Counted from the first letter of the stretch, positions 16,831 to 26,510 are shown. The stretch: 64,000 nt of DNA from Piscinibacter sp. (GCA_016706565.1 JADJJI010000004.1:1-64000), one strand, 5' to 3'. Made by a program: numbers and translations. Notes: generated from the letters alone by a model not told the origin.

Positions 16831-16860
16831 CCGATGCTTCGGCGCAGGCCGAAGCATCGG
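16831..16860. promoter_or_regulatory. Perfect 12-bp stem hairpin upstream of the NIPSNAP gene
   Basis: CCGATGCTTCGG (16831-16842) is the exact reverse complement of CCGAAGCATCGG (16849-16860), with a 6-base loop. It lies in the 192-base gap between divergent genes, 55 bases before the NIPSNAP start. It is too well paired for chance and could be a terminator-like or attenuator stem, or an operator for the ArsR-type protein encoded downstream. There is no T run. Confidence 0.55.
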
Positions 16861-16915
16861 CGGCGTCGCCGGGTGCAAAGTCCGGCTTCACACCGCCAGC
16901 ACCTCGAGCGCCACC

Positions 16916-17254
16916 ATGCCCCTCACCTGCTTCATCCGCTACCAGATCGACCCGTTCCAGCGCGATGCTTTCCAGGCCTACGCACAAGCCTGGGGCCGCA
17001 TCATCCCGCGCTGCGGCGGCGAACTGATCGGCTACTTCCTGCCGCACGAGGGCAGCAACGACGTGGCCTGGGGATTGATCGGCTTCGACGACCTGGCCGC
17101 CTACGAGCGTTACCGCGCCGCGCTGCGGCGCGATGAGGAAGGTCGCGCGAACTTCGAGCGTGCGCAGCGCGAGCGCTTCATCCTGCGCGAGGAGCGCAGC
17201 TGGCTGCAGGACGTGGCCGGCACGCGCCACCGGCCGCGCGAGGTGGCGCCTTGA
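16916..17254 (+). CDS. NIPSNAP family protein
   Basis: The 112-residue protein [19 protein letters not shown] has the ferredoxin-like alpha/beta dimer fold of NIPSNAP proteins, with [21 protein letters not shown] and the [13 protein letters not shown] helix. Biochemical function in bacteria is unknown. It lies 34 bases before an ArsR-type regulator on the same strand, an arrangement suggesting that the regulator controls this gene. Confidence 0.8.
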   Translation: MPLTCFIRYQIDPFQRDAFQAYAQAWGRIIPRCGGELIGYFLPHEGSNDVAWGLIGFDDLAAYERYRAALRRDEEGRANFERAQRERFILREERSWLQDVAGTRHRPREVAP

Positions 17255-17288
17255 GCTCGCGCGCGCCCGCTGCGCTACCCTGAGCGCC

Positions 17289-17981
17289 ATGGCGACCCCG
17301 CACGAACCCCGGCTGGCCCGCGTCGCGGCGATGGTCGCCGACCCGGCACGCTCGCGCATGCTCAGCCACCTGCTGTCGGGCGACTTCGCCACCGCGGGCG
17401 AGCTGGCGCGGGCCGCGACGGTGACCGCGGCCACGGCCAGCGGCCACCTGGCCAAGCTGATGGATGCGCGCTTCGTGGTCTGCGAGCCACGTGGGCGCCA
17501 TCGCTACTTCCGGCTCGCCGGGCCCGAGGTGGCGCATGCGCTCGAGGCGCTGGCGCTCGTCGCCGAACAGGGCGGGCGCGACGAGGCCTGGTCGCGCCCG
17601 GCGCGGCGTGCCCTGCGCGAGGCGCGCTGCTGCTACGGCCACCTGGCCGGGCGGCTGGGCGTGCAGCTCTTCGAATCGCTGCTCGCGGGCGAGGGCCTGC
17701 AGGCCGCGCCCGAGGGTTATGCGCTCACGGAGCGCGGGCGCACGTGGCTCGCCGGCCTCGGCCTCGCGCCGGCTTCGCCGAGCGGGCGGCGGCGTTATGC
17801 CTATGCCTGCATGGACTGGTCGGAGCGCCGCGACCACCTTGCCGGGCAACTGGCCGACGAGCTGTTCCGCCACTGTGTCGACAAGGGCTGGCTGCGCCGC
17901 GGAACCGGCCGCGAGGTGGAGCTCACGCCGGTCGGCCAGCGGCAGCTGCTGCCGCAACTGACCGCCACCGGGCTGCGCTAG
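17289..17981 (+). CDS. ArsR-family winged-helix regulator with C-terminal extension
   Basis: The 230-residue protein has an N-terminal ArsR-like domain (RSRMLSHLLSGDFATAGELA, then a recognition helix ATASGHLAKLMDARFV). It carries a longer C-terminal part with cysteines (ARCCYGHLAGRLG, AYACMDWSERRDHL). Classical ArsR proteins are about 110 residues, so this belongs to the extended group. The C-terminal CC and CMDW cysteines could sense metal or redox state, but that is inference. The last four bases overlap the convergent hydrolase gene. Confidence 0.8.
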   Translation: MATPHEPRLARVAAMVADPARSRMLSHLLSGDFATAGELARAATVTAATASGHLAKLMDARFVVCEPRGRHRYFRLAGPEVAHALEALALVAEQGGRDEAWSRPARRALREARCCYGHLAGRLGVQLFESLLAGEGLQAAPEGYALTERGRTWLAGLGLAPASPSGRRRYAYACMDWSERRDHLAGQLADELFRHCVDKGWLRRGTGREVELTPVGQRQLLPQLTATGLR

Positions 17982-18790
17982 AGCGCGCGCAGCGCGGCCG
18001 ACACCGCCTGCAGGTAGCTGTCGAACTGCTGCAGGTCGTTGTGGCCACCGCCGGGCACGAGCACCAGCCGCGCCTGCGGGGCGCGTGTGCGCAGGGCCTC
18101 GCTGTGCGCCGGCGGGATCAGCGTATCGAGCTCGCCGTGCAGCAGCACCAGCGGCCCGCGGATGCGGCCGATGTGCTCGTCGGTGCGCAGGGGGTAGCGC
18201 AGCAGCGCGCCCGGCACCCAGGGGTAGTGCGTGCGCGCCAGCGCCACCATGCTCTCGTAGGGCGAGACGAGCATGGTCAGGTCGGGCGGCGACTGCACCG
18301 CAAGCCGCGCGGCCAGGCCCGTGCCGAGCGAGCGGCCGTAGAAGACGATGCGCTTGCCGGCATATCGCGGCGCCACCTGCTGCCACACCGCGCTCACGTC
18401 GCCGTGCAGCTGCTCCTCGCTGGCGATGCGCCCGCTGCTCTTGCCATAGCCGCGGTAGTCGAGCATCACCAGGTCGAAGTTGGCGCGGCGGTAGAAGTCG
18501 GCGTTGACGAACCAGCTCTCCAGGTTGCCGGCGTTGCCGTGCAGGAAGAACACCACGCCCCTTGGGTCGGGCAGGCGCAGTTCCAGCAATGACAGCCGCG
18601 CGCCGGGCACGTCGACGAAGCGTTCGTGCACGTCGGGCTCGCGCGCCAGCGGGTAGCTGGGAGCCAGCGGCGTCGGCAAGAACAGCAGCCGCTCCTGGCC
18701 GAACCAGAGCAGCGCGAGCACGCAGGCATAGAGCGCCGCGGCCAGGGTGAGTGCGTACAGCATGGGGCGGAGCAGGGCAGGTCGGTTCAT
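17978..18790 (-). CDS. Alpha/beta hydrolase with N-terminal membrane anchor
   Basis: The 270-residue protein has a hydrophobic segment at residues 10-30 and an alpha/beta-hydrolase core. It contains FFLHGNAGNLESW (oxyanion region), the nucleophile elbow FYGRSLGTG, an acid in GELDTLIPP and a late histidine GGGHNDL. The organisation matches the BEM46/YfhR-type serine hydrolases. It may be tethered to the inner membrane. Substrate unknown. Confidence 0.85.
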   Translation of the reverse strand: MNRPALLRPMLYALTLAAALYACVLALLWFGQERLLFLPTPLAPSYPLAREPDVHERFVDVPGARLSLLELRLPDPRGVVFFLHGNAGNLESWFVNADFYRRANFDLVMLDYRGYGKSSGRIASEEQLHGDVSAVWQQVAPRYAGKRIVFYGRSLGTGLAARLAVQSPPDLTMLVSPYESMVALARTHYPWVPGALLRYPLRTDEHIGRIRGPLVLLHGELDTLIPPAHSEALRTRAPQARLVLVPGGGHNDLQQFDSYLQAVSAALRAL

Positions 18791-18854
18791 CGGCGGGCCA
18801 GGGCAGCGAATCCGCTTGTACGCATACGGCTGGTCGCCGGATGCGTCGTCGCGT

Positions 18855-19736
18855 TCAGCTCAGCGACAGCGTCGCGGCCAGGTGACCATACACCGTCGAG
18901 ACCCGGCGCAGGTGGCGCGACTCCGGATGCGTGAGCAGCCACAGCTCGGTCTGGCATTCGTCGAGCACCTCGCCGAGCTGGCGCAGGTCGCTGCGTGGCG
19001 CGGCCAGGAACAGCGGCAGCACGCCCACGCCCAGCCCCAGCGCGACCAGCTCCATCACCGTCAGGATGCTGTTCACGCGATAGGCCGGCTGCACCTTCGG
19101 GAAGCGGCGCTTGCGCCAGACCACCGACGGGTGTTCGGGCAGCGCGTCGTCCGGCGCGATCCACGGCGTGGCCGGCGCCAGGTCGTCGAAGCGCTTGATG
19201 GGCGACTTCTTCGCCGTGTACAGCGCCACGCGGATCGGCCCGACGTGGCGGCCCACCAGGTGCTGGGGCGGGCGGCGCGTGGCGCGCACCGCGATATCGG
19301 CGTCGCGCCGTGTCAGGCTGGCGAGTTCGTTGCCGGCATGCAGCTCGTAGTCGAGCAGCGGATGTGCGGCGCGCAAGGGTTTCAGCGCAGGGGCCACCAG
19401 CCCGTGCAGGATGGTGTCGGTGGTGGTGATGCGCACGGTGCCGGCGACGCGGTCGGGCCGCTGCTGCGCGGCAGAGCGCGCCGCTTCCAGCGCGGCCTCC
19501 ACCTGCTCGGCCTGCTCGGCCAGCGCCTGTGCCAGCTCGTTGGCGAGGTAGCCGCTGCGCGAGCGCTCGAACAGCGTCACGCCGAGCCCGCGCTCGATGC
19601 GCTGCAGCGCGCGAAACACCGTCGATGCGTCCACGCCGAGCCGCTCGCCGGCGGCCGCGAGCGTGCCGCTGCGCACCATCGCGAGCACCACGTCGAGGTC
19701 GGCGGCTCCGATCTGGTATTGCGTTCGTGCATTCAT
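18855..19736 (-). CDS. LysR-family transcriptional regulator
   Basis: The 293-residue protein has an N-terminal winged HTH (LDVVLAMVRSGTLAAAGERLGV, then DASTVFRALQRIERGLG) and a substrate-binding-like C-terminal domain. It is divergent from a DoxX-GST gene pair, its likely target. An inverted repeat CTTGC-N14-GCAAG starts within 3 bases of its start codon. Confidence 0.88.
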   Translation of the reverse strand: MNARTQYQIGAADLDVVLAMVRSGTLAAAGERLGVDASTVFRALQRIERGLGVTLFERSRSGYLANELAQALAEQAEQVEAALEAARSAAQQRPDRVAGTVRITTTDTILHGLVAPALKPLRAAHPLLDYELHAGNELASLTRRDADIAVRATRRPPQHLVGRHVGPIRVALYTAKKSPIKRFDDLAPATPWIAPDDALPEHPSVVWRKRRFPKVQPAYRVNSILTVMELVALGLGVGVLPLFLAAPRSDLRQLGEVLDECQTELWLLTHPESRHLRRVSTVYGHLAATLSLS

Positions 19737-19738
19737 GG

Positions 19739-19762
19739 CTTGCTTTCACGCTAATTTGCAAG
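19739..19762. promoter_or_regulatory. Inverted repeat between lysR and doxX, candidate operator
   Basis: CTTGC (19739-19743) and GCAAG (19758-19762) are separated by 14 bases, in the 79-base divergent gap. Spacing is in the range of LysR-type sites, and the position fits repression of lysR and control of doxX. The arms are short, so confidence is low. Confidence 0.4.
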
Positions 19763-19815
19763 GCACCGGCGCAATCATAGAGTGCGGCCATCGTCAACTT
19801 CAAGGAGATGCGGCC

Positions 19816-20241
19816 ATGACCGCCAACCGTCCTGACAACGCCGTACAGATCGGCGCCACCTTGCTGCGTGTCGCGCTGGGCTCGATGTGGATCGCCCACG
19901 CGCTGCTCAAGCTGCTGGTGTTCACCTTGCCGGGCACGGCGCAGTACTTCGCCAGCATCGGCTTGCCCGGCGCGCTGGCCTACCCGGTGTTCGCGGCCGA
20001 GCTGATCGGCGGCGTCGCGCTGCTGCTCGGCGTCTACGCGCGGCAGGTGGCGCTGGCACTGTTGCCGATCATGCTGGCCGCCGCCTGGGTGCATCTGCCC
20101 AACGGCTGGGTGCACACCAGCCCGAACGGCGGCTGGGAGTACCCGGTGTTCCTCGCCGTGGCCTCGCTGGTGCTGTGGCTGGTCGGCGACGGTGCCTGGA
20201 CGCTGCGCCGCGGCGACTGGCTCGCGCCGCGCGCTGCATGA
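19816..20241 (+). CDS. DoxX family membrane protein
   Basis: The 141-residue protein has four hydrophobic segments and the DoxX pattern (LLRVALGSMWIAHALLKLLVF, FAAELIGGVALLLGVYARQVA). The ATG at 19816 is preceded by AAGGAG 8 bases upstream. It overlaps the GST gene start by 4 bases, so both are co-translated. The family is often paired with thiol or glutathione enzymes. Confidence 0.85.
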   Translation: MTANRPDNAVQIGATLLRVALGSMWIAHALLKLLVFTLPGTAQYFASIGLPGALAYPVFAAELIGGVALLLGVYARQVALALLPIMLAAAWVHLPNGWVHTSPNGGWEYPVFLAVASLVLWLVGDGAWTLRRGDWLAPRAA

Positions 20242-20924
20242 GTCGCGAGGCCACGACCATGCGAGCTCCGCTGACCCTGGTGAGCCACGCGCTGTGCCCC
20301 TACGTGCAGCGTGCCGCCATCGTGCTGGCCGAGAAGGGCGTGCCCTTCGAACGCCGCGACATCGACCTGGCGAACAAGCCCGACTGGTTTCTCGCGCTCT
20401 CGCCGCTGGGCAAGACGCCGGTGCTGCAGGTCGGCGATGCGGCGCTGTTCGAGTCCGCCGTCATCTGCGAGTACCTCGACGAGACCGAGGCGCCGCGCCT
20501 GCATCCCGCCGATGCCTTGCAGCGTGCACGGCATCGGGCCTGGATGGAGTTCGGCTCAGCCCTGCTCAACGCCATTGGCACCTTCTATTCGGCGGCCGAC
20601 GAGGTGGCGCTGGCCGCCGCGGCGAAGGACATCCGGCTGCGCTTCGGGCAGATCGAATCCGTGCTGGGCGACGGGCCGTGGTTCGATGGCGGCCACTTCG
20701 GGCTGGTCGATGCGGTGTTCGGCCCGGTGTTCCGCTACCTCGACGTCTTCGACGGCCTCGGCGACTTCGGCTTCATGGACGCACTGCCGCGCGTGGCCCG
20801 CTGGCGTACCGCGCTGGCGCAGCGGCCGTCGGTGCGCAATGCCGTCGCGGCCGACTACCCGGCCCGGCTGCTCGCGTTTGTGCGGGCGCGGAACGCCGCA
20901 CTGTCGCGCAGAATCGCCGCATGA
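20238..20924 (+). CDS. Glutathione S-transferase family protein
   Basis: The 228-residue protein has a thioredoxin-like N-terminal domain with SHALCPYVQRAAIVLAEKG, where CPYV is the CxxC-like active-site position of omega/beta-type GSTs. GKTPVLQVGD (cis-Pro) and ESAVICEYLDE (glutathione binding) follow, then a helical C-terminal domain. Start 20238 overlaps the doxX stop; an in-frame ATG at 20259 would give the usual short N-terminus. It is likely co-regulated by the divergent LysR. Confidence 0.85.
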   Translation: MSREATTMRAPLTLVSHALCPYVQRAAIVLAEKGVPFERRDIDLANKPDWFLALSPLGKTPVLQVGDAALFESAVICEYLDETEAPRLHPADALQRARHRAWMEFGSALLNAIGTFYSAADEVALAAAAKDIRLRFGQIESVLGDGPWFDGGHFGLVDAVFGPVFRYLDVFDGLGDFGFMDALPRVARWRTALAQRPSVRNAVAADYPARLLAFVRARNAALSRRIAA

Positions 20925-21301
20925 CACCGCATCGATTCCTGCTTGCCGCCATCGCCGTCATGGCGATGGCCGGCGCGTCCGCCCGCGCCGACGTGATCGA
21001 CATCGCCTGGAGTGCCGAGGGCGGCTTCGAGCATCGCGCCGAGGTGGCCCCCGGCGGCCTTGCCGAGGTCTGCGGCAAGCTGGCGCACGGCACGGCGGTG
21101 CGCTGGGCATTCGAATCCGCGGGCCCGATGGACTTCAACATCCACTACCACGAGGGAAAGAAGGTGGTGTTCCCGGTGCGGCGTGCCGGCGCCACGAAGG
21201 GCGCCGCCACGCTGAAGGTGAAGCTCGACCAGGACTACTGCTGGATGTGGTCCAACAAGAGCACGCAGCCGCTGGCGCTGCAGCTGACGCTCGCGCGCTG
21301 A
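20921..21301 (+). CDS. Periplasmic protein with GOLD-like sandwich features
   Basis: The 126-residue protein has a cleavable signal peptide (about residues 1-23, ending SARA). The mature part contains MDFNIHYHEG and YCWMWSNKS near the end, a pattern resembling the beta-sandwich of GOLD/emp24-like domains. Two cysteines (EVCGK and DYCWM) may pair. The ATG overlaps the GST stop. Function unknown; the domain resemblance is by eye. Confidence 0.6.
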   Translation: MTPHRFLLAAIAVMAMAGASARADVIDIAWSAEGGFEHRAEVAPGGLAEVCGKLAHGTAVRWAFESAGPMDFNIHYHEGKKVVFPVRRAGATKGAATLKVKLDQDYCWMWSNKSTQPLALQLTLAR

Positions 21302-21307
21302 GCTGCC

Positions 21308-21799
21308 TCAGGCGGCCAGCGCCTCCTGCGAGGCCTCGCACAGGTTGGCCATCTCGTCGACGTCGAAGGCGCGGTCGGGCTCGAGGATGATGACGAAGCG
21401 GTCGCCGCGCTTGCCCATGGCGCGGATGAAGTCACGGCGCACCGAGGTGCCGAAGTTCGGCGGCGGCTCGATGGCATCGGCGGCGATGTCGACGACCTCG
21501 CTGACCGCATCCACCATCAGGCCGAGCTCGACGCGCTCACCCTCGCGCATCGCGTCGAAGATGACCACGCAGGTCTTCTTGCCGACCTTCGCGGCCGGGC
21601 GGCCGAAGCGGGCGTGCAGGTCGATCACCGGCACGACCGAGCCGCGCAGGTTGATGACCCCGCGCACGAACGAGGGCATCAGCGGCACGGTGGTCATGGC
21701 GCCGTACTGGATGATCTCGCGCACGCTGCGGATGTCGATGGCGAACACCTCGGCCGCGAGGTGGAAGGTCAGGTACTGGGCGTTGTGTTCCTGCTGCAT
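21308..21799 (-). CDS. cheW: Chemotaxis coupling protein CheW
   Basis: The 163-residue CheW-domain protein (FHLAAEVFAIDIRSVREII, VRGVINLRGSVVPVIDL) scaffolds receptors to CheA. The start at 21799 has AGGAG about 7 bases upstream. It is the last gene of a five-gene chemotaxis operon, 10 bases after the receptor gene. Confidence 0.92.
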   Translation of the reverse strand: MQQEHNAQYLTFHLAAEVFAIDIRSVREIIQYGAMTTVPLMPSFVRGVINLRGSVVPVIDLHARFGRPAAKVGKKTCVVIFDAMREGERVELGLMVDAVSEVVDIAADAIEPPPNFGTSVRRDFIRAMGKRGDRFVIILEPDRAFDVDEMANLCEASQEALAA

Positions 21800-21809
21800 G
21801 GCAGGCTCC

Positions 21810-23789
21810 TCAGTACGGGCGGAAGTTGCCGTGCGTGCCGGTGGCCGCGAAGCGGGCCGGCGTGCTGCCGGGCCGTGCGACCGTGGTGCGCACCGGCGTG
21901 TTGGCGGCGCGGCGTTCCACGCCATTCGGGCCGTCGCCTCGTGCGATGCGCTGCACTTCGCCCTGGCCGCCGGCGGCAAAGAACGCCACCGACTGCTGCA
22001 GCTGCTCGGCCTGGCCGGACAGCTCTTCGGACGTCGCCGCCAGCTCCTCCGAGGCCGAGGCGTTCTGCTGCGTCGCCTTGCTCAGCTGGCCCATCGCGCC
22101 GCCGATCTGCGTCACCGACTGGCTCTGCTCCTGCGAGGCCGCGGCGATCTCCTGCACCAGTTCGCTGGTCTTCTGGATCGACGGCACGATCTCGTCGAGC
22201 AGCTTGCCTGCGCGCTCGGCGGTGGACACGCTGTTGGCCGCCAGGTCGCCGATCTCCTTGGCGGCTTCCTGGCTGCGCTCGGCGAGCTTGCGCACTTCAG
22301 CGGCCACCACCGCGAAGCCCTTGCCATGCTCGCCAGCGCGCGCCGCCTCGATGGCCGCGTTCAGCGCCAGCAGGTTGGTCTGGTAGGCGATGTCGTCGAC
22401 GATGCTGATCTTCGCGGCGATCTGCTTCATGGCGCTGACCGTCTGCGTCACGGCCTGGCCACCTTCGCCGGCTTCCTTGCTGGCCTTGGTGGCCATGCCG
22501 TCGGTGACCTTGGCGTTGTCGCTGTTCTGGGTGATCGAGGCCGACATCATGTCGATCGAGGACGTGGTCTCTTCCACCGAAGAGGCCTGTTCGCTGGCGG
22601 CCTGCGACAGCGACTGCGCCGTGGCGCTGACCTGGTTGGCCGCGCCGGTGAGCGCGTCGGCCGCGGCACGAACCTCGTCGATGATGCCGGCGAGCTTTTC
22701 GCTGCTGGCGTTCGCGTCGCGCTTGACCTGGTCGAACACGCCCTCGGCATCGCGGGTGATGCGTTGCGTCAGGTCGCCGGCGGCCAGGCCGCCGAACAGG
22801 CGCACCACGTCGTCGAACACGGCGGAGGTGGTGTCCAGCAGTTCGTTCACGCCCGAGCACATGTCGGCGATCGGGCCGCTCTTGCCCTCCATCGGGATGC
22901 GCTGGCCGAGGTCCCCCGCCTTCGCGGCCGAGGTGACCTGCTGCGCCTGCTCGACCGCGTTGCGCAGCATGCGATTGGCCTGCACTTCGGCGGTCACGTC
23001 GGTGGCGTACTTCACCACCTTGAAGGGCTTGCCGTCGAGGCCGTAGATCGGGTTGTAGGAGGCCTGGATCCACACTTCCTTGCCACCTTTGCCGATGCGC
23101 AGGTACTGGCCGGCGTCGTACTCGCCGCGCCCGAGCTTGTCCCAGAACAGGCGGTACTCGCTGCCGGCGCGGTACGTCGGCTCGACGAACATCGAGTGGT
23201 GCTGGCCCTTGACTTCGCCCAGGCTGTAGCCCAGCGCGCCGAGGAAGTTCTCGTTGGCGTCGATCACCTTGCCGTCGAGCGTGAACTCGATGACGGCCTG
23301 GGCCTTGCTGACGGCCTTGATCTGGCCTTCGTAGTCGGCAGCCTGCAGGCGCGCCTGCGTCACGTCGGTGGCGATCTTCACGCACTTGATGACCTTGCCC
23401 GAAGCGTCCTTCACGGGCGCGTAGACGGCCTGGATCCACACCGGCTGGCCGGAGCGCGTGACGCGCTTGAAGACCTGGCTGTACGAACGGCCGTTGTTCA
23501 GGTCGGCCCAGAACTGCTGGTAGGACGGCAGGTTGCTTTCGGCCGGATCGACGAACATGCGGTGGTGCTTGCCGACCACGTCTTCGCTGCTGTAGCCCAG
23601 CAGCGAGAGGAAGTTCTGGTTCGCCTTCAGCACATGGCCGCCGAGATCGAATTCGATGTAGGCGTAGGCGGCATCGACGGCGGCGAGAACGCCGCGCAGG
23701 TCCTGGCGCTCGCGCTGTGCTTCGGCCAGTTCGGCCAGTCGGGGGCCCGCGACGAGTTGTTCGAGCCAGGTGCCATTCGGGGTGTTCAT
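21810..23789 (-). CDS. Soluble methyl-accepting chemotaxis protein with two PAS domains
   Basis: The 659-residue receptor has tandem PAS domains (about residues 30-145 and 155-265; both contain a YS..E....HH.MFV signature and a WIQA strand). HAMP-like helices follow (AAGDLTQRI), then the MCP signalling hairpin ([20 protein letters not shown]). No transmembrane segment or signal peptide is present, so it is cytoplasmic, unlike the receptor at 38537. PAS pairs in such proteins usually bind flavin or heme and sense redox or oxygen; the ligand here is not determinable. Its ATG overlaps the cheA stop. Confidence 0.88.
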   Translation of the reverse strand: MNTPNGTWLEQLVAGPRLAELAEAQRERQDLRGVLAAVDAAYAYIEFDLGGHVLKANQNFLSLLGYSSEDVVGKHHRMFVDPAESNLPSYQQFWADLNNGRSYSQVFKRVTRSGQPVWIQAVYAPVKDASGKVIKCVKIATDVTQARLQAADYEGQIKAVSKAQAVIEFTLDGKVIDANENFLGALGYSLGEVKGQHHSMFVEPTYRAGSEYRLFWDKLGRGEYDAGQYLRIGKGGKEVWIQASYNPIYGLDGKPFKVVKYATDVTAEVQANRMLRNAVEQAQQVTSAAKAGDLGQRIPMEGKSGPIADMCSGVNELLDTTSAVFDDVVRLFGGLAAGDLTQRITRDAEGVFDQVKRDANASSEKLAGIIDEVRAAADALTGAANQVSATAQSLSQAASEQASSVEETTSSIDMMSASITQNSDNAKVTDGMATKASKEAGEGGQAVTQTVSAMKQIAAKISIVDDIAYQTNLLALNAAIEAARAGEHGKGFAVVAAEVRKLAERSQEAAKEIGDLAANSVSTAERAGKLLDEIVPSIQKTSELVQEIAAASQEQSQSVTQIGGAMGQLSKATQQNASASEELAATSEELSGQAEQLQQSVAFFAAGGQGEVQRIARGDGPNGVERRAANTPVRTTVARPGSTPARFAATGTHGNFRPY

Positions 23790-25837
23790 CACAGGGTTCC
23801 TTGGGTTGATGCGGGGGACTGCGGACGGGAGGGAGATGTCGCAGCTTCCATGGCCAGCTGGCCCAGCGATGCGACGTCGAAGATGAGAGCGACCTCGCCG
23901 TTGCCGAGGATCGAGGAGCCGGACATGCCGCGCAGGCTGCGGAACATGCGGCCCAGCGGCTTGATGACGGTCTGGTGCTGGCCGAGCAGCAGGTCGACGA
24001 GCACGCCGTAGCGCTGCGTGCCGGAGTGGATGACGACCACGCTGCAGCGCTCCGGCGGCGGCGTGTCCAGCGCGTACAGCGTGCGCAGGCTGAGCACCGG
24101 CAGCACGCGGCCGCGCAGCTCGACGACGCTGCGCCCGCGAGAATCGAGCGCGGTGGCGGTGGGGCGGTCCTCGATGACTTCGGCAATCGCGTCGAGCGGG
24201 AAGATGAACCGGCTCGCGCCCACGCCGACGAGGAAGCCGTCGATGATGGCCAGCGTCAGCGGCAGCCGGATCTCGATGCACGAGCCTTGCCCTTCTTGGC
24301 TGGACACCGTGACGCTGCCGCGCAGCGCCTCGATGTTGCTGCGCACGACATCCATGCCGACGCCGCGGCCGGACAGGTTGGTGACCTTCTCGGCGGTGGA
24401 GAAGCCGGCCTCGAAGATGAGGTTGAAGATCTCGGCGTCGGGCGGCGTCACGCCGCGCTCGACCAGGCCGCGCTCCCAGGCGCGCTGCAGCACCTTGTCG
24501 CGCTGGATGCCGCGGCCGTCGTCGGTGATGCGGATCAGGATCGCGCCGGATTCGTGGCAGGCCGACAGCGTGAGCTTGCCCTGGGCCGGCTTGCCGGCGG
24601 CCAGGCGTTGCGCGGGCGTCTCCAGGCCATGGTCCAGCGCGTTGCGCACCAGGTGCATCAGCGGGTCGGCGATGCGCTCGACGACGGCCTTGTCGAGTTC
24701 GGTCTCGCCACCGACGATCTCCAGGGCGACCTCCTTGCCGAGTTCGGCGGCGGTGTCGCGCACCACGCGGCGGAATCGCGAGAAGCTCTCGCCGATCGGC
24801 ACCATGCGCAGTTGCAGCGTGCCGTTGCGGATGTCTTCGACGAGGGTGCCGATCTGCTGGTTGGCTTCGATCAGCGCGCCGTTGCGCGTCTGCCGCGCCA
24901 GCAGCGAGGCCCCTGCGCTGGCGATGACGAGTTCGCCGAGCAGGTTGATGACGGCATCGAGCCGGTCGGCCTGCACGCGGATGTAGCGGCCGGGGTCGGC
25001 GGTGGCGGTGCCGGTCGGCTCGCGGAGCCGGGCAGGGGCCGCTGCGGTGGTTTCGGCCGAGGGTTCGGCATCGGGCGCCGTCTCGGTTGTGCTGGCGGCT
25101 GCGCCGGCTTCGTCGATCTGCAGCACGGTGTCGTCGATCGCGAAGCTGAACGCGTTCTCGATGGCCTGGCGGCCCTGGTCGGTGTGCAGCGCGAAGGCGA
25201 AGCCGAGGTGGCAGCTCTCAGGGTCGAGGGCTTCGAGCGCGGGCACGGCCTCGCCGTCGCACTGCACCGCGTCGAGCGTGCCGATCTGTCCGACGTAGCT
25301 GAGCAGGGCCAGCGGGTCCATGCCGTTGCGGAAGGTGTCTGTGCCGAAGCGGGCCGACACCTGCCAGGCCTGCATGCGGTCCGCGGCCTTGGCCGCCATG
25401 GTGGTCTCGCCCGGCCGGGCCTGGCTCGCGCCGGGGTGCAGGGCGTCGAGCCGTGCCACCAGGGCCGCGCGCGTTGCCTGTCCGGAGGCGTCGTCGATGC
25501 CGCCGGTGGCCTGGTCGATCAGCTGGCGGATCTGGTCGTTGCATTGCAGCAGCAAGGTGGAGATCTCGGGCGTCAGCGCGAGTTCGCCTTCGCGCAGGCA
25601 GTCCAGCAATGTCTCCACATGGTGGGTGAACGCCACCACCGCATCGAGGCCGAAGATGCCGGCCGAGCCCTTCACGGTGTGGGCGCAGCGGAACAGCGCA
25701 TCGAGCAGCTCGCGGTCGTCCGGCGTGTCTTCCAGTTGCAGCAGCAACTGCTCGATCGATGCGATCTGCTCCTGGCCCTCGCTGACGAAGGCGGGCAGCG
25801 CGTCGGCGATGAAGGCGAGGTCGTCGTGGTCGTTCAT
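23789..25837 (-). CDS. cheA: Chemotaxis histidine kinase CheA
   Basis: The 682-residue protein has an HPt domain with phosphorylated His53 ([10 protein letters not shown]) and a linker region of about 150-270. The dimerisation helices are at about 285-350, and the ATPase domain has [11 protein letters not shown] (N box, 396-406), DDGRGI (439-444) and GRGVGMD (about 491). A CheW-like domain occupies about 525-660. All catalytic elements are intact. Its product phosphorylates the CheY encoded upstream. The start overlaps the STAS gene by 4 bases. Confidence 0.93.
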   Translation of the reverse strand: MNDHDDLAFIADALPAFVSEGQEQIASIEQLLLQLEDTPDDRELLDALFRCAHTVKGSAGIFGLDAVVAFTHHVETLLDCLREGELALTPEISTLLLQCNDQIRQLIDQATGGIDDASGQATRAALVARLDALHPGASQARPGETTMAAKAADRMQAWQVSARFGTDTFRNGMDPLALLSYVGQIGTLDAVQCDGEAVPALEALDPESCHLGFAFALHTDQGRQAIENAFSFAIDDTVLQIDEAGAAASTTETAPDAEPSAETTAAAPARLREPTGTATADPGRYIRVQADRLDAVINLLGELVIASAGASLLARQTRNGALIEANQQIGTLVEDIRNGTLQLRMVPIGESFSRFRRVVRDTAAELGKEVALEIVGGETELDKAVVERIADPLMHLVRNALDHGLETPAQRLAAGKPAQGKLTLSACHESGAILIRITDDGRGIQRDKVLQRAWERGLVERGVTPPDAEIFNLIFEAGFSTAEKVTNLSGRGVGMDVVRSNIEALRGSVTVSSQEGQGSCIEIRLPLTLAIIDGFLVGVGASRFIFPLDAIAEVIEDRPTATALDSRGRSVVELRGRVLPVLSLRTLYALDTPPPERCSVVVIHSGTQRYGVLVDLLLGQHQTVIKPLGRMFRSLRGMSGSSILGNGEVALIFDVASLGQLAMEAATSPSRPQSPASTQGTL

Positions 25838-26133
25838 GCGGGTCTTCCGTCGGCCGGGATGTCCAGCAGGGTGCCTGCCACGCCGAGCGTGCGGCAGGCG
25901 CGCGCCAGCGCGGGGCTGGGTGTCTCGATGTGCAGCGTGGCCTGCGCCTGCGCGGCGCTGCGCGACAGCGACAGCAGCAACTGCACGCCGGCGCCGTCGG
26001 TTTCGTCGACGGGGCTGGCGTCGACATGCCAGGCCCGTGCGTCGCCGAGGCCGGCCACCCAGGCCAGCAGCGCCCGGTGGGTGTCGGCGGCGGTGTGGAT
26101 GGTCAGCTCGCGGGGAAGGAGGTGTCGGCTCAT
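25834..26133 (-). CDS. STAS-domain protein of the chemotaxis operon
   Basis: The 99-residue protein resembles anti-sigma-factor antagonist (STAS) domains: MSRHLLPRELTIHTAADTHR, a central ASPVDETDGAGVQLLLSLSR where Thr45/Ser-type residues stand at the usual phosphorylation position, and a C-terminal helix. It is encoded between cheY and cheA with 4-base overlap to cheA, so it is part of the signalling operon. Such single STAS proteins next to CheA occur in other Burkholderiales; their role is not settled. Confidence 0.75.
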   Translation of the reverse strand: MSRHLLPRELTIHTAADTHRALLAWVAGLGDARAWHVDASPVDETDGAGVQLLLSLSRSAAQAQATLHIETPSPALARACRTLGVAGTLLDIPADGRPA

Positions 26134-26141
26134 CGCGGCAC

Positions 26142-26510
26142 CTACGCGGGCAGCAGCTTGGACACCGCGTCCAGCAGCTGCGGCGGGTTGAAGGGCTTGA
26201 GCATCCAGGCCTTGGCGCCGGCGGCGCGGCCTTCTGCCTTCTTCGCGTCCTGCCCTTCGGTGGTCAGCATGATCACCGGCGTGAACTTGTGGCGCGCGTT
26301 CTCCTTGAGCTTGCGCACGAACGCGATGCCGTCCATGCGCGGCATGTTCACGTCACTGACGATCAGGTTGACCCGACCCTTCTCCAGCTGTTCGAGTCCC
26401 TCGATCCCGTCGCCGGCCTCGAGTACCTCGTAGCCGGCGCGCACGAGAGCGAGGCGCACCACCGTGCGCAGGGAGCTGGAGTCGTCGACGATCAGGATGG
26501 TCTTGGGCAT
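26142..26510 (-). CDS. cheY: Chemotaxis response regulator CheY
   Basis: The 122-residue single receiver domain has the acidic pair D9-D10, phosphoacceptor D53 (LIVSDVNMPRMDG), T83 and K105 (MLKPF), all of the CheY active site. There is no output domain. The start at 26510 gives MPKTILIVDD; the upstream Met in frame lies in the AT-rich leader. It is the first gene of the operon cheY-STAS-cheA-mcp-cheW; no cheR, cheB or cheD is in the window. Confidence 0.92.
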   Translation of the reverse strand: MPKTILIVDDSSSLRTVVRLALVRAGYEVLEAGDGIEGLEQLEKGRVNLIVSDVNMPRMDGIAFVRKLKENARHKFTPVIMLTTEGQDAKKAEGRAAGAKAWMLKPFNPPQLLDAVSKLLPA

